From the NCBI GenBank assembly GCA_905193145.1, contig CAJJNP010000014.1:1-32576 (forward strand): 32,576 nt of DNA, in the 5' to 3' direction. Position 1 is the stretch's first letter; every line of letters begins with the position of its first letter. The notes beneath the pieces were generated by a model. That model was not told where the DNA came from. It saw nothing but the letters and a program-made list of their open reading frames with translations, and ran no database searches. This DNA is from an uncultured Odoribacter sp. (GTDB lineage Bacteria > Bacteroidota > Bacteroidia > Bacteroidales > Marinifilaceae). Both the position numbers and the translations under genes were made by a program. This document shows, piece after piece, positions 17,028-26,557 of the stretch.

Positions 17028-20000
17028 ATGAAAAAACATTTTATGGGTATGGTGATGGGAGTAATGCTTTTATTTTCTCTTCCCCTTATGGCTCAAACAG
17101 GTAAAGAGTGGGACGATGTGACCGTGACCCAAGTAAACAGGGAAGTAGCGCATACGCTTTCTATTCCTTATGGCAGTGAATCGGACATAGAGAATAATTT
17201 AATGGAAGCGTCTCCCTATTTCCTGTCATTGAACGGAGTCTGGAAGTTTAAATGGGTTCCGGATCCTTCCCAAAAACCTATTGATTTTTACGTTCCTTCC
17301 TATGATGTAAGTGGTTGGGATGACATAGAGGTTCCTTCTGTGTGGCAGATGTACGGGATTCGTCATAATAAGCCTTGGGACAAACCTCTCTATGTCAATA
17401 CTGGTTATCCTTTTACTTACGATCCTGTAACTTATAGTGTGATGTCCGACCGTCCTTCTGATTGGACTTATAACAACCTTATGAAGAATCCTGTGGGTAG
17501 CTATCGCCGTGAGTTTGTTTTACCTTCCGGTTGGAGTGAGAGGACTGTCTATGTTCGTTTCAATGGTGTCGGACATGGATATTATTTGTGGGTTAACGGC
17601 CAGTATGTGGGTTATTCGGAAGACTCTTATCTTCCTTCTGAATTTGATATCACCCCTTATCTTCAGTCAGGGAAAAATGTGATTGCTGCACAAGTATATC
17701 GTTTTACCAGTGGCTCTTTTTTGGAATGTCAGGACTATTGGCGTTTCACAGGTATCCACCGCGATGTCTTCCTATGGTCAGCACCTAAGACTCAGATTCG
17801 CGATTATTTTTTCACAACGGATTTGGATGATACATATATGGATGCAAGGGCACGTGTTGAAATAGATTTGAGCGGTCCTGAATTGTCTCAAGGAAAGTTG
17901 GACGTCAGAATTATGGATAAGGGCCAGATTGTGGCGGAGATGATCAAGCCGGTTTCTTCAATCCACAAGTATGTATTATATATGGATGTAACCAACCCGA
18001 AAAAGTGGAATGCCGAGACTCCTTATTTGTACGATTTGGTTTTGACGTTGAAGGACGGTACCAAGACAGTCGATATCCGTGGCGGTAAAGTGGGATTCCG
18101 CGAAGTCGGTATCCGTAAAGACGGTGCTTTATTGATCAACGGGCAGCGGATGGTATTTCATGGTGTGAACCGGCATGACCATAGTGAGATCAATGGTCGT
18201 ACGGTCTCCAGGGAAGAAATGGAAAATGATATTCGTCTGATGAAGAGGCTGAATATCAATGCAGTCCGCACTTCCCATTATCCTAATAATCCATATTTTT
18301 ATGAGTTGTGCGATAAATATGGAATTTATGTATTGGCGGAGGCCAATGTGGAGTGCCATGGTAATATGGGTCTTTCCCATGTGGAACAGTTTAAGAAACC
18401 GATGGTCGAACGTTCCGAGAACCATGTGAAATGGTTACGGAATCATGTCTCTATTTTTATGTGGTCCTATGGCAATGAATCCGGAAACGGTACAAATTTC
18501 GAATCTGTGGAAAAGGCGATTAAGAGCTTGGATAATACTCGTTTGACTCATTACGAGGGTAATAGTCAGTGGAGTGATGTAACCAGTACGATGTATGCCG
18601 ATTATGACCATATAAAGAATATAGGTGTAGAGCGGGAGAATCAATATAAGAGTGGTCAGACTCCCCGGCCGCATATTCAGTGTGAAAGTAGTCACGCTAT
18701 GGGAAATTCTATGGGCAATGTCCGTGATTTGTTTGATTTGTATGAGCATTATCCGGCCTTGACAGGTGAGTTTATCTGGGACTGGAAAGATCAGGGTTTG
18801 AAAATGGATGTTCCGGGTAAAATTGGGGAAAGCTATTGGGCCTATGGTGGAGATTTTGGTGACAAACCGAATGACGGTAATTTCTGCACAAACGGGGTTG
18901 TTTTTTCAGATTATTCGATTTCTGCGAAATCATATAATACGAAGAAGATTTATCAGCCTGTTGACTTCTCATTAAAGGAAGACAATAAGACTTTTGTCTT
19001 GAAAAATAAGTTGGCTTTTAGCTCTATCGATTATTTGAATATTGCTTATTCGGTCTTGGAAGATGGCAAAGTGATTAAAACGGGAACAATCGGTGATATG
19101 GCCATTCCTGCCGGTGGAACGATGGAAGTGGTTATCGATGCTCTTCCCGTGGATATAAGGGAGGATGCCGACTATTTTATCCGTTTCAGTGCCACTCAAA
19201 AATCAGCTACTTGGTGGGCAGAAGCGGGCTATGAGGTTGCTTCCGAACAGATTCAATTAAGAAATGCCCGGAAATCTCCTTACCGTGTGCCAGAGAAAGG
19301 AAATCTGACCGTAGAACGGACAGCGAAGGCCATAACGGTGACGGGTTCCTGTTTTAAAGCAATCTTTTCCGTAACTGAAGGTACCTTGGAAAGTTATGTT
19401 TTGAATGGTAAGTCAATCATTTGTGAGCCTCTGAAATTGAATGTATTTCGCGTACCTACTGATAATGATAAGACCCATTCTGCAGATTGGGATAATATGG
19501 GTTTGAGAAATTTGAAGGTGAAGGCCGGCACATGGGATGTGAAAGAGTCTGTGTCCAAAAATTTGGTTGATTTGAGCGTTACAAATGTGTATACTGCTAC
19601 ACTCCCTTATTCTTTTACGACCCAGTTTTCCTTTAAAGTAATGGATGACGGTACTATTTTCGTCAGCTCGGTGATCGACCCGGCTATAAAAAATGTCATT
19701 CTCCCCAAAATCGGTTATGTATTGGAGATGCCTGAAGGTTTTGAGAACTTTACATGGTTTGGACGTGGTCCATGGGATAGTTATGCGGACCGTAAGGAAG
19801 CTTGCTTTGAAGGTGTATACAACAGTACTGTTGCCGAACAATGGACCGGCTATGTTTTACCACAGGAGATGGGCAATAAGGAGGAGGTTCGCTGGATGGG
19901 TATTACGGATACTGCCGGTACGGGTGCCTTGTTTATCGCTCCGGAGAAGATGTCTGTTTCAGTAGCTCACTGGCGTGCAAGCGATATGTATGTCAATCGT

Positions 20001-21569
20001 GACAATCGAGTGAAACATCCTTATCAGATGAGTTTCAGAAAGAATACCGTCGTTTGTCTGGATGCCCGGAATCGTGCACTGGGAAATGCCAGTTGTGGAC
20101 CGGATGTGAGAGAAATGTATGAATTGAAAGCCGAGAATACTATTTTCAATTTTATAATTTCTCCTATAACCGAGAAGAGTAGTAATGACCGGCTCTCGGA
20201 GCAGGGCAGAATCTCGAGTCCGGTTTGTTCTCCTGTAAAAATAGAGAAAGATACTAAAGGAAATGTTGTTTTGTCAACAACAACCGAAGGTGCCACTATT
20301 TATTATAGTGTAGATGATACGGAATTCCAACAGTACAAAGAACCAGTAAATATGGCTCAGGGTGGAACAATCAGAGCTTATTGCAATCGGGTTGGATATT
20401 TTGAGAGTATGTTGACTTCTATGGATATTAATCTTTTTGTTGATAAGTCCTTGTGGAAAATCGTTGGTTGTTCCAGCCAGCAAGGAGGAAGTGAAAAAGT
20501 TGAGAATGCGATTGACGGTGATGAATCTACGATCTGGCATACCCAATATGGGAACAGTGAGCCGGCACATCCTCATGAGATTGTGGTAGATATGGGACAG
20601 ACTTACCGAGTGGATGAGTTCGTCTATCAGGGAAGGAAGGACGGTTCTAACGGCCGTATAAAAGAATATGAAATTTATTTTAGTAATAGTCCGGTTGTAT
20701 GGGGATCTCCATCTGCTACAGGGCTATTTTCCGATACGCCCGATCCTCAGCATGTAAAGATCATTTCTAATCCATCTGCACGTTATTTTAAATTGATAGC
20801 TAAATCCGAAATAAATAATAAGGCGTGGACTGCTGTTGCCGAGCTGGGAATTGAAGCGTCTGCTATTGTTACTCCGATAGGAGAAGCCTGTGATAATTTA
20901 CTTTCAGACCAAAAATATTATATAAAGGATATTGCTTCCGGATTGTACTTACAGTGGAAACACGATATTGGCAGTAATTATGAAGGAGAATTCTGTATTA
21001 ATCCTTTAGATCGCAACAATGAAACTTTCGTGTTCACTTTTTCTAAAGTAGACGGTTTTACTTCTTTTTATAATCTTCGAGTTGGTAGTAAATATATGAA
21101 TAAAGGTGAAGGCGGTTGGAGGTGTGGTATTGGTATGGTAACCGATAATAAAGACGGGTGGATACAGTTGGAGACACAGGATGATTGTACATTTAAAATG
21201 CGTGGAATGTGGCAAATATCTAAATATTTCAATTTTGATAACCATACGGAAGGTTCATATATTTATTCTGATAAATCGGACGGTGCACTTCTGAAGTTAG
21301 AAAAATTCGGTGAAGTTAGCATTATTCCGGTGACTGATATTCCCGGAATTTCTGTTTATCCGGCTATTTCCAATGGTGAGATTGCCGTATGTACTCCGGG
21401 TAAAGCGGTAATAAAAGTGATGAATGTGGGTGGTTACATATTGGCTGACTATCAATCGGAAGGCAAGCTTACGATTGGGATGAATTATACTGATGGAGTG
21501 TATCTGGTCGGGGTGGAAACAGAGAACATTCCTCGGATGGCTACCTATAAAGTTATGCTATGTAGATAA
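17028..21569 (+). CDS. Multidomain GH2 beta-galactosidase-like enzyme
   Basis: This 1513-residue secreted GH2 enzyme has the full LacZ-type core: signal peptide (1-22, PLMA/QTG), sugar-binding domain (about 60-240), Ig-like domain (about 245-360), TIM barrel (about 360-650), a linker domain and a Bgal_small_N region (about 770-1045). The acid/base is Glu484 in WSYGNESGNG and the nucleophile Glu553 in QCESSHAMGN. LacZ-like GDFGDKPNDGNFCTNGVVFSD-type residues follow the barrel. LacZ has Tyr directly after the nucleophile; here it is Ser. Beyond the core are a chitobiase C-terminal-type domain (about 1062-1135), a discoidin domain (about 1140-1277), a ricin-like trefoil (about 1287-1425) and a sorting-like tail (about 1430-1513, GVYLVGV). 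Beta-galactosidase is the likeliest activity; beta-mannosidase, beta-glucuronidase or another GH2 activity is possible. The gap from GH76 is 46 bases without a terminator. Confidence 0.88.
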   Translation: MKKHFMGMVMGVMLLFSLPLMAQTGKEWDDVTVTQVNREVAHTLSIPYGSESDIENNLMEASPYFLSLNGVWKFKWVPDPSQKPIDFYVPSYDVSGWDDIEVPSVWQMYGIRHNKPWDKPLYVNTGYPFTYDPVTYSVMSDRPSDWTYNNLMKNPVGSYRREFVLPSGWSERTVYVRFNGVGHGYYLWVNGQYVGYSEDSYLPSEFDITPYLQSGKNVIAAQVYRFTSGSFLECQDYWRFTGIHRDVFLWSAPKTQIRDYFFTTDLDDTYMDARARVEIDLSGPELSQGKLDVRIMDKGQIVAEMIKPVSSIHKYVLYMDVTNPKKWNAETPYLYDLVLTLKDGTKTVDIRGGKVGFREVGIRKDGALLINGQRMVFHGVNRHDHSEINGRTVSREEMENDIRLMKRLNINAVRTSHYPNNPYFYELCDKYGIYVLAEANVECHGNMGLSHVEQFKKPMVERSENHVKWLRNHVSIFMWSYGNESGNGTNFESVEKAIKSLDNTRLTHYEGNSQWSDVTSTMYADYDHIKNIGVERENQYKSGQTPRPHIQCESSHAMGNSMGNVRDLFDLYEHYPALTGEFIWDWKDQGLKMDVPGKIGESYWAYGGDFGDKPNDGNFCTNGVVFSDYSISAKSYNTKKIYQPVDFSLKEDNKTFVLKNKLAFSSIDYLNIAYSVLEDGKVIKTGTIGDMAIPAGGTMEVVIDALPVDIREDADYFIRFSATQKSATWWAEAGYEVASEQIQLRNARKSPYRVPEKGNLTVERTAKAITVTGSCFKAIFSVTEGTLESYVLNGKSIICEPLKLNVFRVPTDNDKTHSADWDNMGLRNLKVKAGTWDVKESVSKNLVDLSVTNVYTATLPYSFTTQFSFKVMDDGTIFVSSVIDPAIKNVILPKIGYVLEMPEGFENFTWFGRGPWDSYADRKEACFEGVYNSTVAEQWTGYVLPQEMGNKEEVRWMGITDTAGTGALFIAPEKMSVSVAHWRASDMYVNRDNRVKHPYQMSFRKNTVVCLDARNRALGNASCGPDVREMYELKAENTIFNFIISPITEKSSNDRLSEQGRISSPVCSPVKIEKDTKGNVVLSTTTEGATIYYSVDDTEFQQYKEPVNMAQGGTIRAYCNRVGYFESMLTSMDINLFVDKSLWKIVGCSSQQGGSEKVENAIDGDESTIWHTQYGNSEPAHPHEIVVDMGQTYRVDEFVYQGRKDGSNGRIKEYEIYFSNSPVVWGSPSATGLFSDTPDPQHVKIISNPSARYFKLIAKSEINNKAWTAVAELGIEASAIVTPIGEACDNLLSDQKYYIKDIASGLYLQWKHDIGSNYEGEFCINPLDRNNETFVFTFSKVDGFTSFYNLRVGSKYMNKGEGGWRCGIGMVTDNKDGWIQLETQDDCTFKMRGMWQISKYFNFDNHTEGSYIYSDKSDGALLKLEKFGEVSIIPVTDIPGISVYPAISNGEIAVCTPGKAVIKVMNVGGYILADYQSEGKLTIGMNYTDGVYLVGVETENIPRMATYKVMLCR

Positions 21570-21610
21570 ATATTTGTTAATCCTATTTATTAATTAAATC
21601 GAATCGGAAA

Positions 21611-21643
21611 ATGAGAAAATTACTCTTTTTTTATTTATGTTAG
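21611..21643 (+). other. Out-of-frame signal-peptide start with 7-T tract (frameshift or slippage site)
   Basis: An ATG at 21611 begins MRKLLFFYLC and hits TAG at 21641-21643. With one extra T in the run at 21626-21632 the reading would be MRKLLFFLFMLVLSLPGQG, a normal signal peptide that continues in frame into the SGNH hydrolase. The tract therefore seems one base short in this sequence. Confidence 0.7.
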
Positions 21644-24600
21644 TTTTATCTTTACCCGGTCAGGGGAAAGATATACGTATTTTAGCTATTGGTAATAGCT
21701 TTTCGGAGGACGCTATCGAACAGTATCTATATGAACTGGCTCTTGAAGGTGGTGATAACTTGATTATCGGGAATGCTTATCGGGGTGGCCAAGGGTTAGA
21801 ATCCCATTGGAATGTGGTTGTTAATAATGATGCGGCTTTTGAGTATCGGAAGGTAGTTGATGGAAAAAAAACGAATAATACCAATAGAACCCTCGAAGCG
21901 TGTGTGAAAGATGAACCATGGGATTATATAACCTTTCAACAAGTAAGTCAAGATTCGGGAAGACCAGAAACGTATGAACCTTATTTAGGCAATTTACTGG
22001 ATTATGTGAAAGGGATTGTTACTAATAATAATGTGAAATTCGGATTACATCAGACATGGGCTTATGCAAAGAATTCTACTCATGGTGGGTTTGCTAACTA
22101 TGGTAATAATCAGCAGACGATGTACCAGGCAATCGTGGATGCTGTAAATCAGGCAAAAAAGAATCATAGTGAAATTAGTTTTATAGTTCCTTCCGGTACG
22201 GCTATTCAGAATGGTCGTACAAGTTTTATAGGGGATAACTTCAATCGTGACGGATATCATCTTGATTACGGGATGGGACGTTATACTGCGGCCTGTACAT
22301 GGCTTGAAATTATAACCGGACAGAGTGCTGTGGGGAAAACTTATAAGCCCTCGGCTGTAAACGATGTTGTGGCTATGGTTGCTCAACAGGCTGCTCATGC
22401 GGCTGTAGAATCACCTGATAAGGTGACATCATTAGAGAATATAGGTTATGAGGGCGATAATACAGTGGTGCCTGTAAAACCGGTTAATGTGAATTTTGGA
22501 TCAGTCAGTGAATCTGCATTGTGGAATAATATTTCTTCTTCCAGTAAATCTGTTTTCGGTTTAAAAGATATGGATGGAAATGATACCCAGATCGTAACGA
22601 TATTGGACGATGAATTTAACGGAACTAATGGAGAAGGGGTCCAACAAACGACTACCGTGCTTGATATGCCTGCAGATGTAGCCAAAAGTTGCTGGTGGGG
22701 ATACGCCGAAGGGAATTTTGAAAACAAGCCTCAGCAGCCTACCGGTGGATTTATATTTTTTCATTTAAATAAAAATCTTGTGTATGATTTCTGTATTTTC
22801 GGTTCTCGTAAAGGAGCTACCGATAATCGGGAAACTACCTACACATTAACAGGGGAGAATACCCGAATCGGTTATCTGAACACTGCCGGAAACGGAACGG
22901 AAACCGTTACTATTAAAGGCGTACGTCCTACTGCAAACGGAGAAATCAGGCTGACTGTCAGTCCTGGTGAAAATAACAATCATAAAAATAAATTTTATTA
23001 TATCAATGCTTTGCAGATAGTAGCTAAAGAACCGGGAAGTGAAGTATTGGTTGATGAAATTTCGGATGTTCGTGATTTATTGAAAATGGATCCGGATATT
23101 AATTATGTGTTGACTGCTGATATTGATCTTACCGGAGTGGTGTTGGACGAATGTGTATTAGATAGCTATTACGGTACATTAGATGGACAAGGACATATTA
23201 TTTACGGATTGACTATCGATAAGAGTGATTCCGGAGAACTTGGCCTGTTCAGGCACCTTAGGGGCGCTACTATCAAGAATTTAGGTATCGAAAGAGCTTC
23301 TATTTTAGGTAATAGTAATATTGGTGCTTTGGCTGGACAGAGCCATGGTGCAGTTATCGAGAATTGTTATGTTGCTAATAGCAGTATATCAGGTCGTGAT
23401 CATGTCGGTGCTTTGATCGGACAGATGGAAGGTAATGAAGGAGTGGGTAGCCAGATTAATAATTGTTATGCAGCTGCCAATGTTTATTCTCGCGAGTTCC
23501 AGGCCGGTGGTCTTGTCGGTACATCTGCTGCAGGGGCCGGAAGTATTCGGAATTCTTATTTTTCCGGACGGGTAGAAGTTGTAAATCAGCGTATTGGAGG
23601 AATTTTGGGGTTACAGGATAGTGATGACGTACTTACAATTGAAAATTGTGTCAATTTGGCCGCTCAGTTGCAATGTGATCAGATTTATCGTATAGCCAGT
23701 ACACGTGACGGTAAATCTGTATTGAATAATAATTATGCTTTGAATACGTTGCCTGCACCAAATGGTAATGATGCCCAGAAAGGAATTGATGTTACTGCTG
23801 AGAGGGTTAAACAAGAAGTATTTTATTCGGAAGATTTGAAGTGGAATTTTGATGATGGTTCTTGGAAATGGATAGACGGACTTTATCCGGTTTTGGCATG
23901 GCAGAAGGAGGCTGAAACGACTACTTCTCTGATTTATTTGAGTCAGTCTATACCAGTTTTGTCTTTAAGAAAGGGAAGTAGCATCGATCTGAGCCAATAT
24001 TATGCTTCCGGACATGGAGGTATTTTATCATATTCATGTGCAAATAGTAAAGTGAAGCTGGATGGAAGTATTATATCTGTAACAGAAGACGTTGAGATAA
24101 CCGATCTGGAAACTGTTACCGTATCTGTTTCTGTGTCTGGTTTTAAAGCTGCGGAGATTAGTATTTCCATTATACCGGACATCATACCGGTTGCTACGGC
24201 AGAAGATTTTATTTCAAGAATAACTGCTGCAACAGATGGCAGTTTCAAATTGACAGCCGATCTGGACTTTGCAAATGTTTCATTTAATGGTATTGAAAAC
24301 TTCTCAGGAAAACTGGATGGTGACGGACATATTATAAAGAATCTGAATATTCAACGTGCCGGAGAAGGGAAATTAGGCTTATTCCTGTCGACTATCGGTG
24401 CTGAGATAAAAAATTTGGGTATTGAAAATTCTGTGATCGGTACTAAAGAAAACAAGCACATCGGTAGTTTTATCGGCGAAATGAATGGTGGTAATATTGA
24501 TGGATGTTATGTCGGTAATAGCCGTATTGTTGGCAAAGATCATGTTGGAGCGTTAGTTGGTCAGTTGAATTCCGGAGCTTTAATGAGCAATTGTTATTCA

Positions 24601-26475
24601 ACAGCATATGTACAAACTACAGGCTGGCAGGCTGGTGGTTTGGTTGGATCTATAAACAACGCTACTATTGATAAAAGTTATTTTTCCGGTGTCGTTGTGG
24701 GCAACTGGAATAGGACAGGCGGTATTGTAGGTTTGAAAAATGGTGGAGATGAAACCGGTAATTCTGTGAAGAACAGTGTGAATCTGGCTTCTTATATATT
24801 AGGTGCCGATTCTCCCAAACGGGTTGTAGGAGATGGAGGAATAAAAGTGGAGAATAGTTATTCTTTGCTTTCTACCCGCATTGGTAAGAATGTGGTAGAA
24901 GCTGTTACGATTATCAGTGAAGATGTAATCGGGCAGGATGGAGCTGACATTTCCTTGCAACAGGCTCGAACTGCTTCTTTCTATGCCGAGACATTAAAAT
25001 GGGATATGGAAAGCACGTGGATTATTCCATTGGATGGTGAGTCTTATCCTGTTTTGAAATGGCAGTTAGAGAGAGAGAGTAAAATTCAGACAGGGCTTTA
25101 TGTCGGGATAGAAGTTCAGCCGGCTCAGATTACAGAAAGATTATATCTCTCAATGGATAGTTATGTCTTACCACAGTTTATTTCAACGAATGGTCTCACA
25201 CTGTCATTATTGTCGGATAATACGAAAGTTGTTACTATTGAAGAACAAACGTTGACTCCTGTTGCTATCGGCTCATCTGTTGTAGCAATGGAAACAGTGA
25301 AAGGGATTGACGATCGGTTTGAAATTACTCCGGTAACCTATATTTGTAAAGTGATTCCTGCGGAGGGAGTTGTTGAAATAACGACAGCGGACGATTTGTT
25401 GACTATCGATAATTTCCCTACCCGTGATTATGTATTGACAAATGACATTGATTTGGCAAATACTACTTTTAATGGTTTATGTTCTGAAGAGAATCCGTTT
25501 ACAGGTACATTTGACGGTAACGGCTATATAATAAAAGGGTGGAATTTTAATGATTCGAATGTCGGAACGATGGGATTATTCAAAAGAATGGACGGTGCTG
25601 TGATTAAGAATCTCGGTATGACCGGTGTTGCTATTGTCGGTGGTGATAATACAGGTGCATTGGTGGGTATTGCAGATGGAGGAAAGATAGAACGCTGCTA
25701 TGTCAGCAACAGTAACATTGAAGGAGGAGACCGTGTTTCGGCAATTGCTGCCCGTGTTTCGGCTGGTGTGATAATCGAAAACTGTTACGCAGCTCAATGT
25801 ACAATTAAAGCAAGGACTCATCAGGCCGGTGGTATCTCTGCTGCTTCCTTTGATGGTGGTGCGACTATTAGCAACTGTTATTTTGATGGAACTATTACGA
25901 GCCAGTTCGGTCATGTAGGTGCTATACTCGGATTAATAGACCGTGACGGTGAGATTACAATTCAGAATTGCTTGAATTTGGCAACCTCTATTGCAGGCGG
26001 GCATCGTTTCCGCATTGGAAATTGGGGAAATAGAGCATCGATGGCTCATTTTATTAACAATTATTCTATTGGTACTACAGTTTCAGTCGGTGGTGGTTGG
26101 GAAAGTACGGATGACCGTAATGGGACGGATCTTTTCGATGATGCCGATGCTAAATCTTTAGAATTCTATAAAGAAACGCTTGGATGGGATTTTGACAAAA
26201 TTTGGAAAATAGCAGAAAATGAGGGTTATCCTGTGTTTAGGACTAAAGATGACCCGGTAGGTATGGTTACCGAAAAAACTTTAGAAAATATTACTGTTTA
26301 TTCTATAAGTGGTGGTATCGAAATGATTGCTTCACAAGCGGTTCAAATAAATATTTATGCTATTGACGGCCGTCTGGTACGTTCTGTTATGCTGAATGAA
26401 GGACGTAATTCGATAACAGGAATCGCTCCCGGTCTGTACCTTGTAAATAGAACCAAGGTAATTGTGACGGACTAA
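21637..26475 (+). CDS. DUF4886/SGNH hydrolase fused to three GLUG modules (apparently frameshifted at its signal peptide)
   Basis: The open frame encodes 1612 residues. An SGNH-type hydrolase (DUF4886) covers about 1-220: block I is GNSFS with Ser21 as nucleophile, and block V is RDGYHLD with Asp205 and His208. A beta-sandwich-like accessory domain covers about 281-466. Three GLUG modules (about 470-755, 850-1142, 1245-1530) share the layout of the 1380-5141 protein, separated by Ig-like linkers. A sorting-like tail (about 1540-1612) has IYAIDGRLVRS and GLYLVN but ends a few residues sooner than the other tails. SGNH enzymes are often carbohydrate esterases or lipases; deacetylation of the target glycan is plausible but not shown. 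The start used is the first in-frame ATG; it gives a hydrophobic stretch without basic residues, so the true start is probably 21611 with a 1-base frameshift. A strong terminator follows the stop. Confidence 0.78.
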   Translation: MLVLSLPGQGKDIRILAIGNSFSEDAIEQYLYELALEGGDNLIIGNAYRGGQGLESHWNVVVNNDAAFEYRKVVDGKKTNNTNRTLEACVKDEPWDYITFQQVSQDSGRPETYEPYLGNLLDYVKGIVTNNNVKFGLHQTWAYAKNSTHGGFANYGNNQQTMYQAIVDAVNQAKKNHSEISFIVPSGTAIQNGRTSFIGDNFNRDGYHLDYGMGRYTAACTWLEIITGQSAVGKTYKPSAVNDVVAMVAQQAAHAAVESPDKVTSLENIGYEGDNTVVPVKPVNVNFGSVSESALWNNISSSSKSVFGLKDMDGNDTQIVTILDDEFNGTNGEGVQQTTTVLDMPADVAKSCWWGYAEGNFENKPQQPTGGFIFFHLNKNLVYDFCIFGSRKGATDNRETTYTLTGENTRIGYLNTAGNGTETVTIKGVRPTANGEIRLTVSPGENNNHKNKFYYINALQIVAKEPGSEVLVDEISDVRDLLKMDPDINYVLTADIDLTGVVLDECVLDSYYGTLDGQGHIIYGLTIDKSDSGELGLFRHLRGATIKNLGIERASILGNSNIGALAGQSHGAVIENCYVANSSISGRDHVGALIGQMEGNEGVGSQINNCYAAANVYSREFQAGGLVGTSAAGAGSIRNSYFSGRVEVVNQRIGGILGLQDSDDVLTIENCVNLAAQLQCDQIYRIASTRDGKSVLNNNYALNTLPAPNGNDAQKGIDVTAERVKQEVFYSEDLKWNFDDGSWKWIDGLYPVLAWQKEAETTTSLIYLSQSIPVLSLRKGSSIDLSQYYASGHGGILSYSCANSKVKLDGSIISVTEDVEITDLETVTVSVSVSGFKAAEISISIIPDIIPVATAEDFISRITAATDGSFKLTADLDFANVSFNGIENFSGKLDGDGHIIKNLNIQRAGEGKLGLFLSTIGAEIKNLGIENSVIGTKENKHIGSFIGEMNGGNIDGCYVGNSRIVGKDHVGALVGQLNSGALMSNCYSTAYVQTTGWQAGGLVGSINNATIDKSYFSGVVVGNWNRTGGIVGLKNGGDETGNSVKNSVNLASYILGADSPKRVVGDGGIKVENSYSLLSTRIGKNVVEAVTIISEDVIGQDGADISLQQARTASFYAETLKWDMESTWIIPLDGESYPVLKWQLERESKIQTGLYVGIEVQPAQITERLYLSMDSYVLPQFISTNGLTLSLLSDNTKVVTIEEQTLTPVAIGSSVVAMETVKGIDDRFEITPVTYICKVIPAEGVVEITTADDLLTIDNFPTRDYVLTNDIDLANTTFNGLCSEENPFTGTFDGNGYIIKGWNFNDSNVGTMGLFKRMDGAVIKNLGMTGVAIVGGDNTGALVGIADGGKIERCYVSNSNIEGGDRVSAIAARVSAGVIIENCYAAQCTIKARTHQAGGISAASFDGGATISNCYFDGTITSQFGHVGAILGLIDRDGEITIQNCLNLATSIAGGHRFRIGNWGNRASMAHFINNYSIGTTVSVGGGWESTDDRNGTDLFDDADAKSLEFYKETLGWDFDKIWKIAENEGYPVFRTKDDPVGMVTEKTLENITVYSISGGIEMIASQAVQINIYAIDGRLVRSVMLNEGRNSITGIAPGLYLVNRTKVIVTD

Positions 26476-26502
26476 CTAACTTACATGTTTGATACTTTTA
26501 TT

Positions 26503-26543
26503 AGATCCGGGTGGATGTGGCCATCCGTCCGGATCTTTTATTT
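26503..26543 (+). terminator. Strong intrinsic terminator between the SGNH-GLUG and GH3 genes
   Basis: Arms AGATCCGGGTGGATG (26503-26517) and CATCCGTCCGGATCT (26522-26536) pair over 15 positions (13 Watson-Crick, 2 G-U) around the loop TGGC and run into TTTTATTTAAT. It ends only about 14 bases before the GH3 start, leaving no room for a promoter between, so GH3 expression would need read-through, antitermination or an internal promoter. Confidence 0.85.
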
Positions 26544-26557
26544 AATATTGTAATATT

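Noticed and set aside
19413..19841. 142-residue minus-strand open frame
   Set aside because: It lies entirely inside the conserved GH2 gene in antisense; its composition is that of a mirror frame and no domain is recognisable.
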